A stretch of DNA of 64,000 bases from an uncultured Thermogutta sp. Its GTDB lineage: Bacteria; Planctomycetota; Planctomycetia; Pirellulales; Thermoguttaceae. Shown piece after piece: positions 28,622-38,353 of this stretch. A model generated the notes under the pieces. It did not search any database, was not told the origin of the DNA, and saw only the letters and a list, made by a program, of their open reading frames with translations. How positions within the stretch are numbered: position 1 is the stretch's first letter; each line of letters starts with the position of its first letter. The translations under genes were made by a program, and so were the position numbers. The stretch lies in NCBI GenBank assembly GCA_937128505.1, contig CAKZMM010000059.1, positions 1-64,000 on the forward strand, written 5' to 3'.

Positions 28622-31135
28622 CTAAAACTCGAAAGCTAGGTCACGGGGGGTAAGCTGCCAATTCTCCACATGCTGATAAAGGGTAAGCGGTCTACTGGAA
28701 AACCCCTGCATACTTTGATGGCGAACCGAAAAATCAAGTATTTGAAACAGGGGGATGACGCTGGTTTCCAAGAAAGCAAGCCGATGGATCCGACGCAAGA
28801 GGCCGGCGGTCTCGGCCCAATCCTTGGCGGCCTGAAGCTGGTACAGGAGTTGCCTCAAATAAGGACTGGCGTAGCCGGCGATACCTGTTTCGCCCAAGAG
28901 TCGGTAAATATCCAGCGATGGCTCCCAGATGGGAAATTCCACGTAAAGCAGATGAATTTCCTCGGGGATGCCACGGTCCACGATCGTCTCCAGCGGCTGC
29001 AGCCGGACCGTTAGTCCGACGCGTTTCAATTGTAGCGCGATTGACTCGCACGAAGCCCGCGCTATGGGGTTAGGGGGATGAGCCAACACTAATTCGGGAA
29101 ATCGCTCGGGCCGCTCCTCCTGCGGCAAACCACTTGTCCATTCTGCGAAAGCTACTTGCAGCAAGGCGATTGCCAATCGTGGGTCGTACGGGCGAGGTTC
29201 AATCCCTTGATCGTAAGCATAGCTTAACGGGTCGTCGTGCGAGAGGCCGGGCAAAAAAGGACCGCTTATCACTTGACAACCGGGGATTCGTGTGCCGCCA
29301 AGTAACCGACTCAAAATGGCCTCGCGATCCAAAGCATACACCAAGCCCCGACGGAACGCGGGGCGCTCGACCAAGCGATGTTTCGTGTTTGGGATGACTA
29401 GATGGAGCATCGGCAAACCATAAGGCTCGACGACAAGGTCCGTGACATTACGGATTTGCCCGAGGTGCCAAGGCGGAATACGGTCAATCAAATCCACCCG
29501 CCCTTGCCGGAGAGCTTGAATCGCCGAAGCCGGATCGTCGAAGTACTGCTCGACAATCTCTTTGGGTTGCGAGGAGGTATGTGCGAAATAATCGTTGTTA
29601 AATACAAAAGTAATACCCTCGTTTGTCAATCCAGCTACCTTATAGGGTTGAAGCCCTAAGATGCCCGAGGAGTCTAAACCTAAAGAATAATCGTGAGACC
29701 TGTTTGCGCCGTTGCCCTGACCCAGGGACGGAGAGACCATGGACTCCGAGAGCTTCCAAGCGTTGTTTGCTGAAAGCCGTGCGCTACTTGCGGAAATTTG
29801 CGCGTTGGCATTGGCGGAAGGCTCAGGACTTGTGTGGGCAACAGACGCGGTTTCGAATTCGCTCACGACTGAGCCAGCCCTACTCGGATAAATGGGCATC
29901 GTAAGTAGGGCTTCGGGCCGAAGCGGGGGACTGGAAAACCGGACCAGCACCGTGCCCAGGTCCGGACATTCGACCTGCGGTCGCAACCGGGCCCAAACCG
30001 GGCCAAATACGGCGCTTTCAGCATCCCCCAGCTTGATGAGTTGGCTTGCAATCTGAGCGGCGGATAACTCTCCGCCTTTCTCCGATTCCCGGATGCCGGG
30101 CCGCAATTTCAACGTCAATTGCCAGGATGGTTGGTCCCAGCGGGCCTCGACAAACGGCCCAACGTATCTTCCGCCTTCGGGACTGGGCCCCGCGAACTCG
30201 AACAAATTACGTCCCACCAGACGCGTCAACCGCCGCGAAGGCCAATGGTGCATCGCCGTTGGCTTGAACTGATACAGCGGCTCGGTGACCGACACAACGA
30301 CCCGGGGATACTGTCGTTGAAGCTCCCGAGCAAATTGCAGCGCTTCCTTGAGCTGGGGCCAGATCTCCAGCGCCTGTCGCACCAGGCGATGCCCGGCGCT
30401 GAAATCGCCGGCGGCAACCGACTGTTTGGCCTCCGCTAACCGGCTTTCCGCGATACGGACTAACTGATCTTGCCACTGCGGCAAAAGTTCGTGTTGAGGA
30501 TACAGCCGGGTCAGTGTCCGAAGTGTGCGTCGGGCCGACCAGAAATCCGCTTGGGTCACATAACTCTTGAATCGCTCTTGAAGTGTCTCGCCCAATGCCT
30601 CCGGGAGCCCCGGAAAACTTCTATCTCGCTCGTGAAGACTCAGAAATACGGCGGTTGCCAAGTCGTACTTACCCTCGGCCTGATACTTACGCCCCTCTCG
30701 AAACAGGGTTGACAAAAAAACCTCCCGCAAACCGGGAAGCTCCGCATCGTTTTCCTGGAGGTAGTTGAGGTAATCGTAGGCCTCGGCAAAGCGTTCATTT
30801 TCGGCCAGGCGTCGGCCCTCGGCTAAGATGAGGTCGTGGAACAACTCCACTTTCGCTACACTGGCCCAGGGAACCTCGTAGATTACATCCGGCTCATCCA
30901 CCAGCCGGAATTGTAAGTTGCCCGTTTTGGGCAAGGGTTGCGGAACTCGACGACCCGGCAAATTCAGCGGCAAGACCTTCAAAACGGCATTATCGTGTTG
31001 GGGACTCAAGGTGATGAGATCGTAAGCCTCCTGCTCGTAAAGCGGCAAAGCGGGCTGCTGCCCAAGAGAGCCGCCGGCACAAGCCCCCCAAAAAACGAGG
31101 CACAAAATGATCCATCCGCTTGATGGCAATTTCAT
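28622..31135 (-). CDS. Family 5 extracellular solute-binding protein with N-terminal helical-repeat region
   Basis: 837 residues from ATG 31135, which opens a clear signal peptide (MKLPSSGWIILCLVFWGAC). The frame extends to 31231, but that part is the 24-bp tandem duplication at 31177-31223. Residues about 100-290 are helical with TPR-like periodicity (FAEAYDYLNYLQEN, YDLATAVFLSLHE, FWSARRTLRTLTRLYP). From about residue 290 the sequence resembles SBP_bac_5 peptide-binding proteins: LKLRPGIRESEKGGELSA, GRVDLIDRIPP, FRRGLVYALDREAILSRLL and YDPRLAIALLQ. Such proteins capture oligopeptides or nickel for an ABC importer. No permease or ATPase gene is in the window, so it is an orphan, possibly repurposed. 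Confidence 0.82.
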   Translation of the reverse strand: MKLPSSGWIILCLVFWGACAGGSLGQQPALPLYEQEAYDLITLSPQHDNAVLKVLPLNLPGRRVPQPLPKTGNLQFRLVDEPDVIYEVPWASVAKVELFHDLILAEGRRLAENERFAEAYDYLNYLQENDAELPGLREVFLSTLFREGRKYQAEGKYDLATAVFLSLHERDRSFPGLPEALGETLQERFKSYVTQADFWSARRTLRTLTRLYPQHELLPQWQDQLVRIAESRLAEAKQSVAAGDFSAGHRLVRQALEIWPQLKEALQFARELQRQYPRVVVSVTEPLYQFKPTAMHHWPSRRLTRLVGRNLFEFAGPSPEGGRYVGPFVEARWDQPSWQLTLKLRPGIRESEKGGELSAAQIASQLIKLGDAESAVFGPVWARLRPQVECPDLGTVLVRFSSPPLRPEALLTMPIYPSRAGSVVSEFETASVAHTSPEPSANANAQISASSARLSANNAWKLSESMVSPSLGQGNGANRSHDYSLGLDSSGILGLQPYKVAGLTNEGITFVFNNDYFAHTSSQPKEIVEQYFDDPASAIQALRQGRVDLIDRIPPWHLGQIRNVTDLVVEPYGLPMLHLVIPNTKHRLVERPAFRRGLVYALDREAILSRLLGGTRIPGCQVISGPFLPGLSHDDPLSYAYDQGIEPRPYDPRLAIALLQVAFAEWTSGLPQEERPERFPELVLAHPPNPIARASCESIALQLKRVGLTVRLQPLETIVDRGIPEEIHLLYVEFPIWEPSLDIYRLLGETGIAGYASPYLRQLLYQLQAAKDWAETAGLLRRIHRLAFLETSVIPLFQILDFSVRHQSMQGFSSRPLTLYQHVENWQLTPRDLAFEF

Positions 31136-31459
31136 ACTTATCGGATCAGAAGTACATTTAACCTTGATCTGGCAATGGGAATCAACACTGATATCACATC
31201 GGGAATCAACACTGATATCACATATACGCAATCGACATGGATAACCTTAATCGGCACGATTGCTACAAATCACAAAGGAATATCACGATTAACATGGCAC
31301 ACCGCACTTTACACCGTAATGACACCGCGTCGAATGGTTTCTGAAATCCTAACCCACACGATTATCAAAGGCCTCGCTTGTGCGGTGGAAAATGGGTTAA
31401 CCCGCGTGCCATCCGCGACTTCTGATCCAGACTGGAACGCGATCTTTTTTCGACCATCT
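31136..31459. other. Spacer with 24-bp tandem duplication in the gene leader
   Basis: 324 bp. Copies of a 24-bp unit (GGGAATCAACACTGATATCA core) lie at 31177-31200 and 31201-31223, about 42-88 bp upstream of the solute-binding-protein start. They contain the palindrome GATATC and could be an operator pair or a slippage product. Confidence 0.65.
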
Positions 31460-34400
31460 TCAGGGGATACGGACGCGGTACAGCGTGCCATCAGCCCCCC
31501 CTACAAGCAAATCCTCACCGAGCAGAATAGGGCCGCCGGCTAAGGGGACGGCTAAGTCCAGCTCCGCGAGCGTGCGGCCGGTGGCCAAATCCACCCGCAG
31601 TAGGTAACCATCTTTCGCGGCCACAATGACCGAGCTATCGCGGAGCATGGGGCTGCCGGTCGGTACCCCCCGGGGAAGCGGTTGCCTCCAACTCAGCTTT
31701 CCCGATTGATCGAGGCCAAACCAAGACTCCCGGGTTGCCCCCAATGCCAAGCTACCGACGGCGTAAGGGCCCCAAATCACCCTATCCCCTAAGGTTTCAG
31801 TAGCCAACTGAGCGAGCTCAGGTAGTCGGAAGCAGATAGCCGTCCCTTCCTCGTCGATCGCCCAAAGGACGGAGCCCAGCACCGTTAATCGGCCGGAAAG
31901 CGGCTTTTCCCACTGAGTTTGTCCTAATGACTTTAGATGCGGTGTTGGCTCATCGGCCAATCCTAACCGAAAGATTCGCCCTCGATTTTCCGCGATGAGG
32001 ATTTCGTTTTCTGAGATCACCATGGGCTGAGACCACCGCAAAGATTCGCCCGCTATCATAGGAGCTTGAAACGGCTCGGCCAAATTTTGTCCCGTACGAA
32101 GATCAAGCCAGTGAACTTGGCCCACTCGCGTTCCTACGAGCAATTGCGACCGAAATACACCGGGTATACCCGAGAGGGGATCGGGTAGAAGAATCCAGCG
32201 GAAACGGGGGGTCCGTTCTTCGGGATCGTAAAAGGAAATTCGGCCGGCCCCTTCCGGAAGGACCAGGAGCACTTGACCGGCCGGAAACCCAATTGCCGAT
32301 TGCAAAGGCGCATCCAATTCGGCGGGTTTCAACGCGATGTAGGCATCGTGAATGATTCGGCTCCCGTTCAATTCCGAAGGACCCAGCAGGTACACGGCAC
32401 CCGCCGCCGATACCACCACTAGTCGATCTTTTTGGGGGCTCCAAATCGGCTCTGCCGCCAGTGGGGTACCGAGCCGTGTTTCCCACATGAGTTGGGCATC
32501 TGTGGTTCGGAAAGCCGATGCCAACCCGCCCGGCAGTCCCATGGCAGCTCGGACATGGACTACTAGATCCCCTGTCACCGCCAAGGGTTGAAGCGAGATA
32601 CTTCGTTCGTTCTTGGTGGCTTTGGGTTGGAGGGTTCGCTGGAACGGTGAGACGTCGTAACTCCTTAATTGGCGGTCAGCGACCCAGATTTGGCCCGATT
32701 GCAATAGGGCAAAACGGGCGGCGAGGGTCCGGCTCCTTGCGGTCAGAATGGTGGCTTCACCCTCGGCCGGTCCTAATTCGCCTTGGGCCAGCTCCTTCAA
32801 AGGTTTATCGGGATCTAGGGTAGAAACTTCGTAAATAAATGCCGATCCCTTTTCCGTCACGAATAAGATGCGGTTACCGGAAATACTTGGCGGGATGGGG
32901 ATTCTGCTGGCAAAACGCAGTTCCTGAACCAGACTCAAGGGCTTTTCTTCTGTGTCAGCCAGCCGGAACGCGTAAAGACTCGCCTGGTCAATCGCGCCGT
33001 TGACCAAAACTAGCAAATGCCCCTGCACAAAAAGCGGCGCGATATCCAAGGCCCCCGGTTCGTGCCCCAGATAAACGGTCTGCACACATTCCAGATCGGA
33101 AATTCGGAACACCAGCAATCCTGAATGCTCCAGCGGCTGAAATAACCACCGGCTTTGAGGATCTGCCGCAGGACCGACGCGCAGCGGTTGCAACCCTTGA
33201 AGGCCGCGAAGGACCTTTCCGGAATCAGCGTCCACTTCCAAGAGCCGCCCCGAAGTCAAAGCCACCCAGATTCGCCGGCCAGCAATGACCGGGTCGGCTT
33301 CCGGTGTTTCGCCTAGCTTGAGCCGCCATTGCAGTGTTCCGGTGGCTCCCTCCAAGCGGATCAGCTCGTCGTGGAGCGTGTCAACCAGAAGGAAGTCGCT
33401 CTGCGCTCCGGATCCGAGCATCATCGGGGCAAAGGGATTGTTTCTGCCGGCCCAATGCTCGCCGACCATGCGCCGCCATAGGACGCGGCCGGTTGCGGCA
33501 TCCAATCCGTACAAGACACCCTCGACAATGGCACAAATGAAAGAACCTTGAAGATTTTCTGCGGCCGTTGTCTCCCAACGACAGGCAAGCGTGCAACTGG
33601 CTAAAGCCGGTTGTGGCCAATCCGTGGTATCCACCGCGAAGTTGGCCTCAAGCGGTTTGATGCGTCGCCGTTCCACATCCAAGATCGAGGCTGCGGCCTG
33701 CTGGAGCTTCTCGCTCCCGATGAGGTCCGGGTAAGCCTTGATGAAATCGCGGCGAACATCGTAGGCGGCTGCCGGATCGTTTCGGGCTAAAGCCTCTTCG
33801 ATCGCTTTCAGGGTCTTTTCCAGCTCCGCGTTGCTCGCGATTCGCCGAGTCGTGAGGGTCAGAATCGCCTGAATGTCATTGAGCATGGTAACCGGACGAT
33901 CCGCCGGCATTATGTACCGGTTGACCAGCGCTAAAGCCTCCTCGGCCCGCTGAACGAGCGAGGAATCCAGTCGCCGCTGAGCTTCCACGGCAAGATTCTG
34001 AGCGATCTTCGGGAGTAAAGCGATGAGCTCGTTGCGGGCCTCGTCGCGGAAGACAGGTTCGCTTGCGATTTCCTCCAACACCTCTGTGGCTGTTTGCAAA
34101 GCCCCCGCCGGATCACTCGTGCCTTCGGTGGCTTGACGGAGGCGCGCCAGTCCCCTACGCACCCGGGCCAAACTGGCTGAGGGATGGTTAGGAAATCGCT
34201 CTACGAAATCCGTATATTTTGCCACGGCTTGGGTGTAAGAACCCGAGCGATAATCCTCGTCCGCCAAAGCTAAAAGGCCTTCCGCCCCCTGCCGGCGAAC
34301 TGCCCATAACAACACCACCAGGAGGATGACCAGCAGAAGTAAACCACCGCCCCCTAAGAGAATTAAATTGGATTCCCATACACTTTTGCGCCGACGCTGT

Positions 34401-34915
34401 CCCAGGGCGGGGGTCAAAACTTCCGTGGGTTGGACGGGCTCCACTAGAACCTCGGCCAAGAGATCACCCATGATCGGACCGGCGGCGGCTGGCGGCTTGG
34501 CGGGCCCTTTTGCCGAAGGCGCCGCGGTGGGCGGAGCGGCTGGCCCGCGGGGTCTTTCGCCCGGTACACTGGGGACTTTCGCGCCAACCGCTGGTGAAGT
34601 AGGAGATACCGGTTTGGGGGGTTGTTTACCCGGTTTGGAAGGAGCCGGCGGCGGGACGGATGTCTCCTCCTCAAGGGGAAGAAGACTCAGTTCCTCGTCC
34701 AGAGAAAGCTCCTGGGGTTCCGGGGTCAACTCCGCCAGCAATCGCTCCGCCATCCGCGGAGCCAAGTAACCTGCCTGGATCAGTTGATCGGCCAACCACT
34801 GCGGCGTAACCGGGCCTTTTGCCCGTCGCGCTTGCTCCTCCAACTGCGACAGGACATCTTCCGGAACCAGCCCACGCTGACGTAAGAGGTCGGTGAAACG
34901 CTTCGGTGAGCTCAT
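31460..34915 (-). CDS. Membrane-anchored PQQ-type beta-propeller protein
   Basis: 1151 residues. The N-terminal 65 residues are helical (FTDLLRQRGLVPEDVLSQLEEQ), followed by a Pro-rich linker. One transmembrane helix lies at about 180-205 (LILLGGGGLLLLVILLVVLLW). A TPR-like stretch follows (ALADEDYRSGSYTQAVAKYTDFVERFP). From about residue 430 there are repeated propeller blades with AxTGxxLWR-type motifs (DAATGRVLWRRMVGE, EGATGTLQWRLKLGE, DADSGKVLRGLQG, DQSGKLSWRQPLP). There is no sign of PQQ-dehydrogenase active-site residues, so it is likely a scaffold or sensor on the periplasmic side. It lies downstream of the ExbB/ExbD genes on the same strand. Confidence 0.85.
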   Translation of the reverse strand: MSSPKRFTDLLRQRGLVPEDVLSQLEEQARRAKGPVTPQWLADQLIQAGYLAPRMAERLLAELTPEPQELSLDEELSLLPLEEETSVPPPAPSKPGKQPPKPVSPTSPAVGAKVPSVPGERPRGPAAPPTAAPSAKGPAKPPAAAGPIMGDLLAEVLVEPVQPTEVLTPALGQRRRKSVWESNLILLGGGGLLLLVILLVVLLWAVRRQGAEGLLALADEDYRSGSYTQAVAKYTDFVERFPNHPSASLARVRRGLARLRQATEGTSDPAGALQTATEVLEEIASEPVFRDEARNELIALLPKIAQNLAVEAQRRLDSSLVQRAEEALALVNRYIMPADRPVTMLNDIQAILTLTTRRIASNAELEKTLKAIEEALARNDPAAAYDVRRDFIKAYPDLIGSEKLQQAAASILDVERRRIKPLEANFAVDTTDWPQPALASCTLACRWETTAAENLQGSFICAIVEGVLYGLDAATGRVLWRRMVGEHWAGRNNPFAPMMLGSGAQSDFLLVDTLHDELIRLEGATGTLQWRLKLGETPEADPVIAGRRIWVALTSGRLLEVDADSGKVLRGLQGLQPLRVGPAADPQSRWLFQPLEHSGLLVFRISDLECVQTVYLGHEPGALDIAPLFVQGHLLVLVNGAIDQASLYAFRLADTEEKPLSLVQELRFASRIPIPPSISGNRILFVTEKGSAFIYEVSTLDPDKPLKELAQGELGPAEGEATILTARSRTLAARFALLQSGQIWVADRQLRSYDVSPFQRTLQPKATKNERSISLQPLAVTGDLVVHVRAAMGLPGGLASAFRTTDAQLMWETRLGTPLAAEPIWSPQKDRLVVVSAAGAVYLLGPSELNGSRIIHDAYIALKPAELDAPLQSAIGFPAGQVLLVLPEGAGRISFYDPEERTPRFRWILLPDPLSGIPGVFRSQLLVGTRVGQVHWLDLRTGQNLAEPFQAPMIAGESLRWSQPMVISENEILIAENRGRIFRLGLADEPTPHLKSLGQTQWEKPLSGRLTVLGSVLWAIDEEGTAICFRLPELAQLATETLGDRVIWGPYAVGSLALGATRESWFGLDQSGKLSWRQPLPRGVPTGSPMLRDSSVIVAAKDGYLLRVDLATGRTLAELDLAVPLAGGPILLGEDLLVGGADGTLYRVRIP

Positions 34916-35405
34916 CGGTGTCTTTAAAACACTCCTTCGGCCGTAGCCAACTAGCCGCTTTCTCCTGGGTTCTTAGCCCTCGTTTTCGGAAGCCGTTATT
35001 CGTTGCCCCTCGGTTCTTTTTTGGTCCTTAAACGCTGTATCTTATCGGGGCTTTGCTTTTTGGGCGGTTATTCTACAGGGCGTAGTTCGAGCATTACAAA
35101 CTCTCGATTTCTCGACCGAAAACCCGTTCTCCGTGCCGGGGCTACCGGCCGTCGACACGCCTAAATCAAAATGGTGGTGATAAACCCTTCCGCTTACGGA
35201 GGTTTACACAGCAGTTCTTGCCGGATGAAAGTTTCGGTCTCTCATTTCCAAACTTCAACACGGCTTACCACTTGCAGCATCTGATAAACTTCCCATCGAG
35301 GCACTCCCGCCTGTAAATCTTAGCCACGGCCTTTAGCCGACGGAGACTCCTTTGAAGTTGCCTCAAATCCCATGCAAAAAGGTCGTCTCCTTAACGCAAT
35401 CAACC
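34916..35405. other. Spacer without recognised features
   Basis: 490 bp between two minus-strand genes. I find no gene, clear terminator or long repeat. It could hold the promoter of the propeller gene. Confidence 0.5.
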
Positions 35406-36161
35406 CTACAGATCTTCTTCGCTGATGCATGCCAAGCGGATATTTTCCATGCCCACGGCGTTGCCGGCATCCAGAGCCATCACCACCTTCTCATGAAGAG
35501 CATCCGGATCGGCGATCACAAGCAAGCTGCTGGGGCCGCGTCCCCCGGAGCCGGGTGGTCCCTGCCGCGCCTCCCGCAGCTTAGAGAGAAGCTCCTGTTG
35601 GCTTGGGGCTTCCATCTCGTTGACCCAAACCGTGTTGTCTCGGGCAATGCGAACGATCACATAATCGTCGTCGGATTCGATCTCTTCCAGAGTACGCGAC
35701 TCCGCAACCTCTTCCTGTACGTCCGGCTGCGGCAACTCGAGGGATTTTTGCAAGCTGTAGGATGCCGTCACCATGAAAAAGATCAGCAGCAGAAACGTCA
35801 CATCGACCATCGGCGTCATGTCCATCGCCGCTTCCAGGGAAAGACAGCGGCGGAAAACAATCGGCTGAGCATCTTGCCCAGTTGTCGGTTCGTCTTCCGC
35901 GGAGCCTCTCGGTTTTGATTTGGGAGCGGTTGCCGGGGCTGACGGTTTGGTTTCCGAGGTTTGCACAGGCGGCGGTGCTTTACCGGGAGGAACACTCGTT
36001 GGTGCGCCAGAGGATTCCTCGGATTTGGGCGGGACTTGCGATTTAGAAGGAACCGTGGCCACTTCTCCGCAATCCGGGCAAGAAAAGCGGCGGCCTGCAT
36101 ACTCCACTCGTGCCGAAAGCCTCCGATTGCACGCCGGACAGCGGAACTTAATCACGCTCAT
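35406..36161 (-). CDS. ExbD/TolR-family protein with N-terminal zinc ribbon
   Basis: 251 residues. Residues 1-31 form a zinc ribbon (Cys8, 11, 28, 31: CPAC and CPDC). A Pro/Ser-rich linker of about 70 residues follows. Then comes the ExbD/TolR signature: DMTPMVDVTFLLLIFFMVTA, a single transmembrane helix whose first Asp or the one in MVD carries protons. The periplasmic domain follows (ELPQPDVQEE onward). ExbD works with ExbB to turn the proton gradient into motion of a TonB-like partner. The N-terminal extension should be cytoplasmic, so the zinc ribbon could sense or bind a cytoplasmic partner. An AGGTG eight bases before ATG 36161 supports that start over GTG 36170. Confidence 0.88.
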   Translation of the reverse strand: MSVIKFRCPACNRRLSARVEYAGRRFSCPDCGEVATVPSKSQVPPKSEESSGAPTSVPPGKAPPPVQTSETKPSAPATAPKSKPRGSAEDEPTTGQDAQPIVFRRCLSLEAAMDMTPMVDVTFLLLIFFMVTASYSLQKSLELPQPDVQEEVAESRTLEEIESDDDYVIVRIARDNTVWVNEMEAPSQQELLSKLREARQGPPGSGGRGPSSLLVIADPDALHEKVVMALDAGNAVGMENIRLACISEEDL

Positions 36162-36491
36162 CTCTCGCACACCTGTGCCAAGAATCTTTACAGGGCGATT
36201 CCGTAACCGGTAGTTACGTTAAATTTTCCTGAGCGACTATCGCAGATTTCCTTCTTCCTAACCAAATGTCGTGGCGGTCTTTCTCAAACCAGCAGCATTC
36301 CTCGCAACCACCGGTTTAACCAATCCTTTGCACCCGCTAAATACTCTTGTTTAACAGAAGCAGCTAACTTTCAGTTACCCGCGGACAGTTGCCCGCGAGA
36401 AGATGTTCCTAAAACCTACGATTTAATTCGGGGCTCATCGCACCAATCGAGTCAGCGCATCCCGCGGCGTGCAGCCTCGCCGCAAGAGGAT
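36162..36491. other. Spacer between two ExbD genes
   Basis: 330 bp with no gene visible. Too long for tight translational coupling, so separate promoters or a processed leader are possible. Confidence 0.5.
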
Positions 36492-36983
36492 TTAGCGAAT
36501 TTCCATCACGGCAACGTAAAGCCGCGTTCCCTCAACCTCCGATGCCGCAGCGGCGATGCGGACGATTTCGCCCTCTTTAACGGTTTTTTCCGCTTTGATA
36601 AGCACGATGGATTTTCCCCGCGATAAACCGTCTTTGACTGCCCGGCGAATCTCCTCTTCTTGAGCTTCCGGATTAGCCGGTAGCGGCTCCCCTTTTTTCC
36701 CGTCTGCCAGATAAATCGCCGGCGTCTTAGAGCCGGGCTGATCGGCCACGGTAATGACCACTGCATTGTGGGGTCCCACCGCCGTGCCATAACGAGCCGG
36801 AGGGAGCTCAACCGCGGCCTCCAAAGCCGCCGTACTACAGACCAAAAAGAATATCAAAAGCAGGAAAGTCATGTCGATCATAGGCGTAATATCGATCTCG
36901 GTATCCAACTGCGACTCTCGTCGCCGTCGGGGGATCCACTGATCGTCCACCAGCTCTTCCCGGGAACCTGGAGTAATGCTCAT
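36492..36983 (-). CDS. ExbD/TolR-family biopolymer transport protein
   Basis: 163 residues of standard ExbD layout: a short cytoplasmic N-terminus, IDITPMIDMTFLLLIFFLV (transmembrane helix with the proton-carrying Asp), then a periplasmic alpha/beta domain with SIVLIKAEKTVKEGEIVRIA near the C-terminus. It acts with ExbB as a proton-driven motor subunit. A purine-rich CGGGAGCAGG precedes the ATG. It sits between exbB and the zinc-ribbon exbD. Two different ExbD partners could form mixed dimers inside one ExbB pentamer, as TolR/ExbD dimers do. No tonB or outer-membrane receptor gene is nearby. Confidence 0.92.
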   Translation of the reverse strand: MSITPGSREELVDDQWIPRRRRESQLDTEIDITPMIDMTFLLLIFFLVCSTAALEAAVELPPARYGTAVGPHNAVVITVADQPGSKTPAIYLADGKKGEPLPANPEAQEEEIRRAVKDGLSRGKSIVLIKAEKTVKEGEIVRIAAAASEVEGTRLYVAVMEIR

Positions 36984-37559
36984 CTGCCTGCCTGCTCCCG
37001 ATAAACTGATCTGCCTTTTACCGGTTATAAAGGCTTGGAAAAGTGCTTCGAACCTCGCCGCAATTTATGCCCGCTTCTTCGAGCCTCGCCGCAATTTATG
37101 CCGGGTTATCTAAGACTGATGCCGGATTATCTTCAGTTCTCTCTAGCTGTTTTCATCCACAAGGAAAGCTATTTTGATCGATGACGAAAGGTTTTTTAGG
37201 GATAACGAAAACTGTTTTCAGCGATAGCGATAAGGTGCAGCTTTGGTTACTTATGTGCTGGTTTGCTTACAGATAACCGTCTGAAAGTTTTGGGCACCAT
37301 TTAGTTTTTGACTCAGCTTCTTATTAGTTTTTGACTCACCTTCTTAGATTACCAGCTCACCATTATTTGACTCACCTTGTCGGATTACTGGTGTTTGACT
37401 CAACTTCTCGAATTACGGGTTCACCCTTTTTCGACTTATCTTTTGAGATTAGGGGTCGCTCCGAAGAAGCAGAAGAAACTGCCAATCCAAGCGCGTTCCA
37501 ACTTATTAACTCGTTGCCCCAAGTCTTTCCGGCACGCTACTCCGCGGATAGTCTTGCGT
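36984..37559. other. Spacer with several degenerate repeat families
   Basis: 576 bp between exbB and exbD. A 31-bp unit is duplicated (37046-37076, 37077-37107, core CCTCGCCGCAATTTATGCC). About five degenerate copies of a TTGACTCACCTTCT-like unit lie at 37305-37445. No gene is supported. Confidence 0.7.
37305..37445. repeat. Degenerate array of about five TTGACTCA-type units
   Basis: TTGACTCA starts at 37308, 37331, 37367 and 37395, with a decayed copy near 37430. Most are followed by CTTCT or CTTGT and then GATTA or AATTA. Spacing varies from 23 to 36 bp. Confidence 0.6.
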
Positions 37560-38240
37560 TCACGCACCGCTTCCTCCGGCCACACCAACCGGCCGCGAAA
37601 GACCCGGCTCTCGGGCCATCCCACGTAGCATCTCCAAGAATCGATTGAGACCTGTGCCCACCAAATCCTCCAGCTTGCGGATCCGCACATTGATACTCGC
37701 GGTGGCCAAGACAAGGGGGATGGCGATGGCCAGCCCAAGAGCCGTGGTGATCAGGGCCAAACTAATATCATTGGCTAACAAATTCGGCTCAACATTCTTC
37801 TGCACAGCCAACTTGCTGAACGCCCCCATCATCCCCAGAACGGTTCCGAAAAGCCCCAACATCGGGGCCGCTTTTATCACCGTAGCCACCCAACTGAGCC
37901 GGTACTCCAAGTCGGCCAACACATCGCGTTGAAATCGGTCGATCAGCAAGTTTCGGATCCGCGAAGGACCGAGGTGCCGATTTGCCAAGCCCAGGTCGAT
38001 GAGTTGCGGTAAAGCCCGGGGATCCTCATTGCAAAGTTGACGTGCCTGTTCGAGATTGCCCGAGGCCAATACCTCTTCCAGTTGATCGAGAAACCTCTCC
38101 TGCTCTAGCTCGCTGCGGAACCTTGTTTGGTTGACCCTTCGCCAAACCATAATCACACAGAAGGCTCCCCACAACGCCACAAGTGCCAACGCACAATAGT
38201 CGACAATCCCGGCTACCTGCGTAATCGCTGTGATGTCCAT
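37560..38240 (-). CDS. exbB: MotA/TolQ/ExbB proton-channel protein
   Basis: 226 residues with three transmembrane helices, the ExbB/TolQ arrangement. The first is at residues 10-30 (IVDYCALALVALWGAFCVIMV). A cytoplasmic helical loop follows (EQERFLDQLEEVLASGNLEQARQL). The second helix contains the family signature AAPMLGLFGTVLGMMGAF. The third contains ISLALITTALGLAIAIPLVL, with the channel-lining Thr residues. It forms a pentamer that conducts protons and drives ExbD. An AAGGA five bases before the ATG supports the start. It leads the ExbB-ExbD-ExbD series on the minus strand. The symbol is by family; TolQ-type function cannot be excluded, but no tolB or pal is near. Confidence 0.92.
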   Translation of the reverse strand: MDITAITQVAGIVDYCALALVALWGAFCVIMVWRRVNQTRFRSELEQERFLDQLEEVLASGNLEQARQLCNEDPRALPQLIDLGLANRHLGPSRIRNLLIDRFQRDVLADLEYRLSWVATVIKAAPMLGLFGTVLGMMGAFSKLAVQKNVEPNLLANDISLALITTALGLAIAIPLVLATASINVRIRKLEDLVGTGLNRFLEMLRGMAREPGLSRPVGVAGGSGA

Positions 38241-38353
38241 AGTGGTCCTTAAACCTCACAACGTTTCGAATTCCTCGCACGCGAGTACCGTAACAGTTCT
38301 GGAGACGATCGTTGGCCGGTAGCAAATCCCCGGCGAATCAGTCCGAAAGTACG

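Noticed and set aside
31136-31231. Upstream extension of the solute-binding protein
   Set aside because: It is translated from a 24-bp tandem duplication and would bury the signal peptide.
35040-35340. Rho-independent terminators between minus-strand genes
   Set aside because: No stem followed by a T-run in the correct orientation could be defended here or at most gene ends.
28622-38240. tRNA or rRNA genes in the minus-strand series or elsewhere
   Set aside because: No T-loop/acceptor pairs or rRNA signatures were seen in any spacer of the window.
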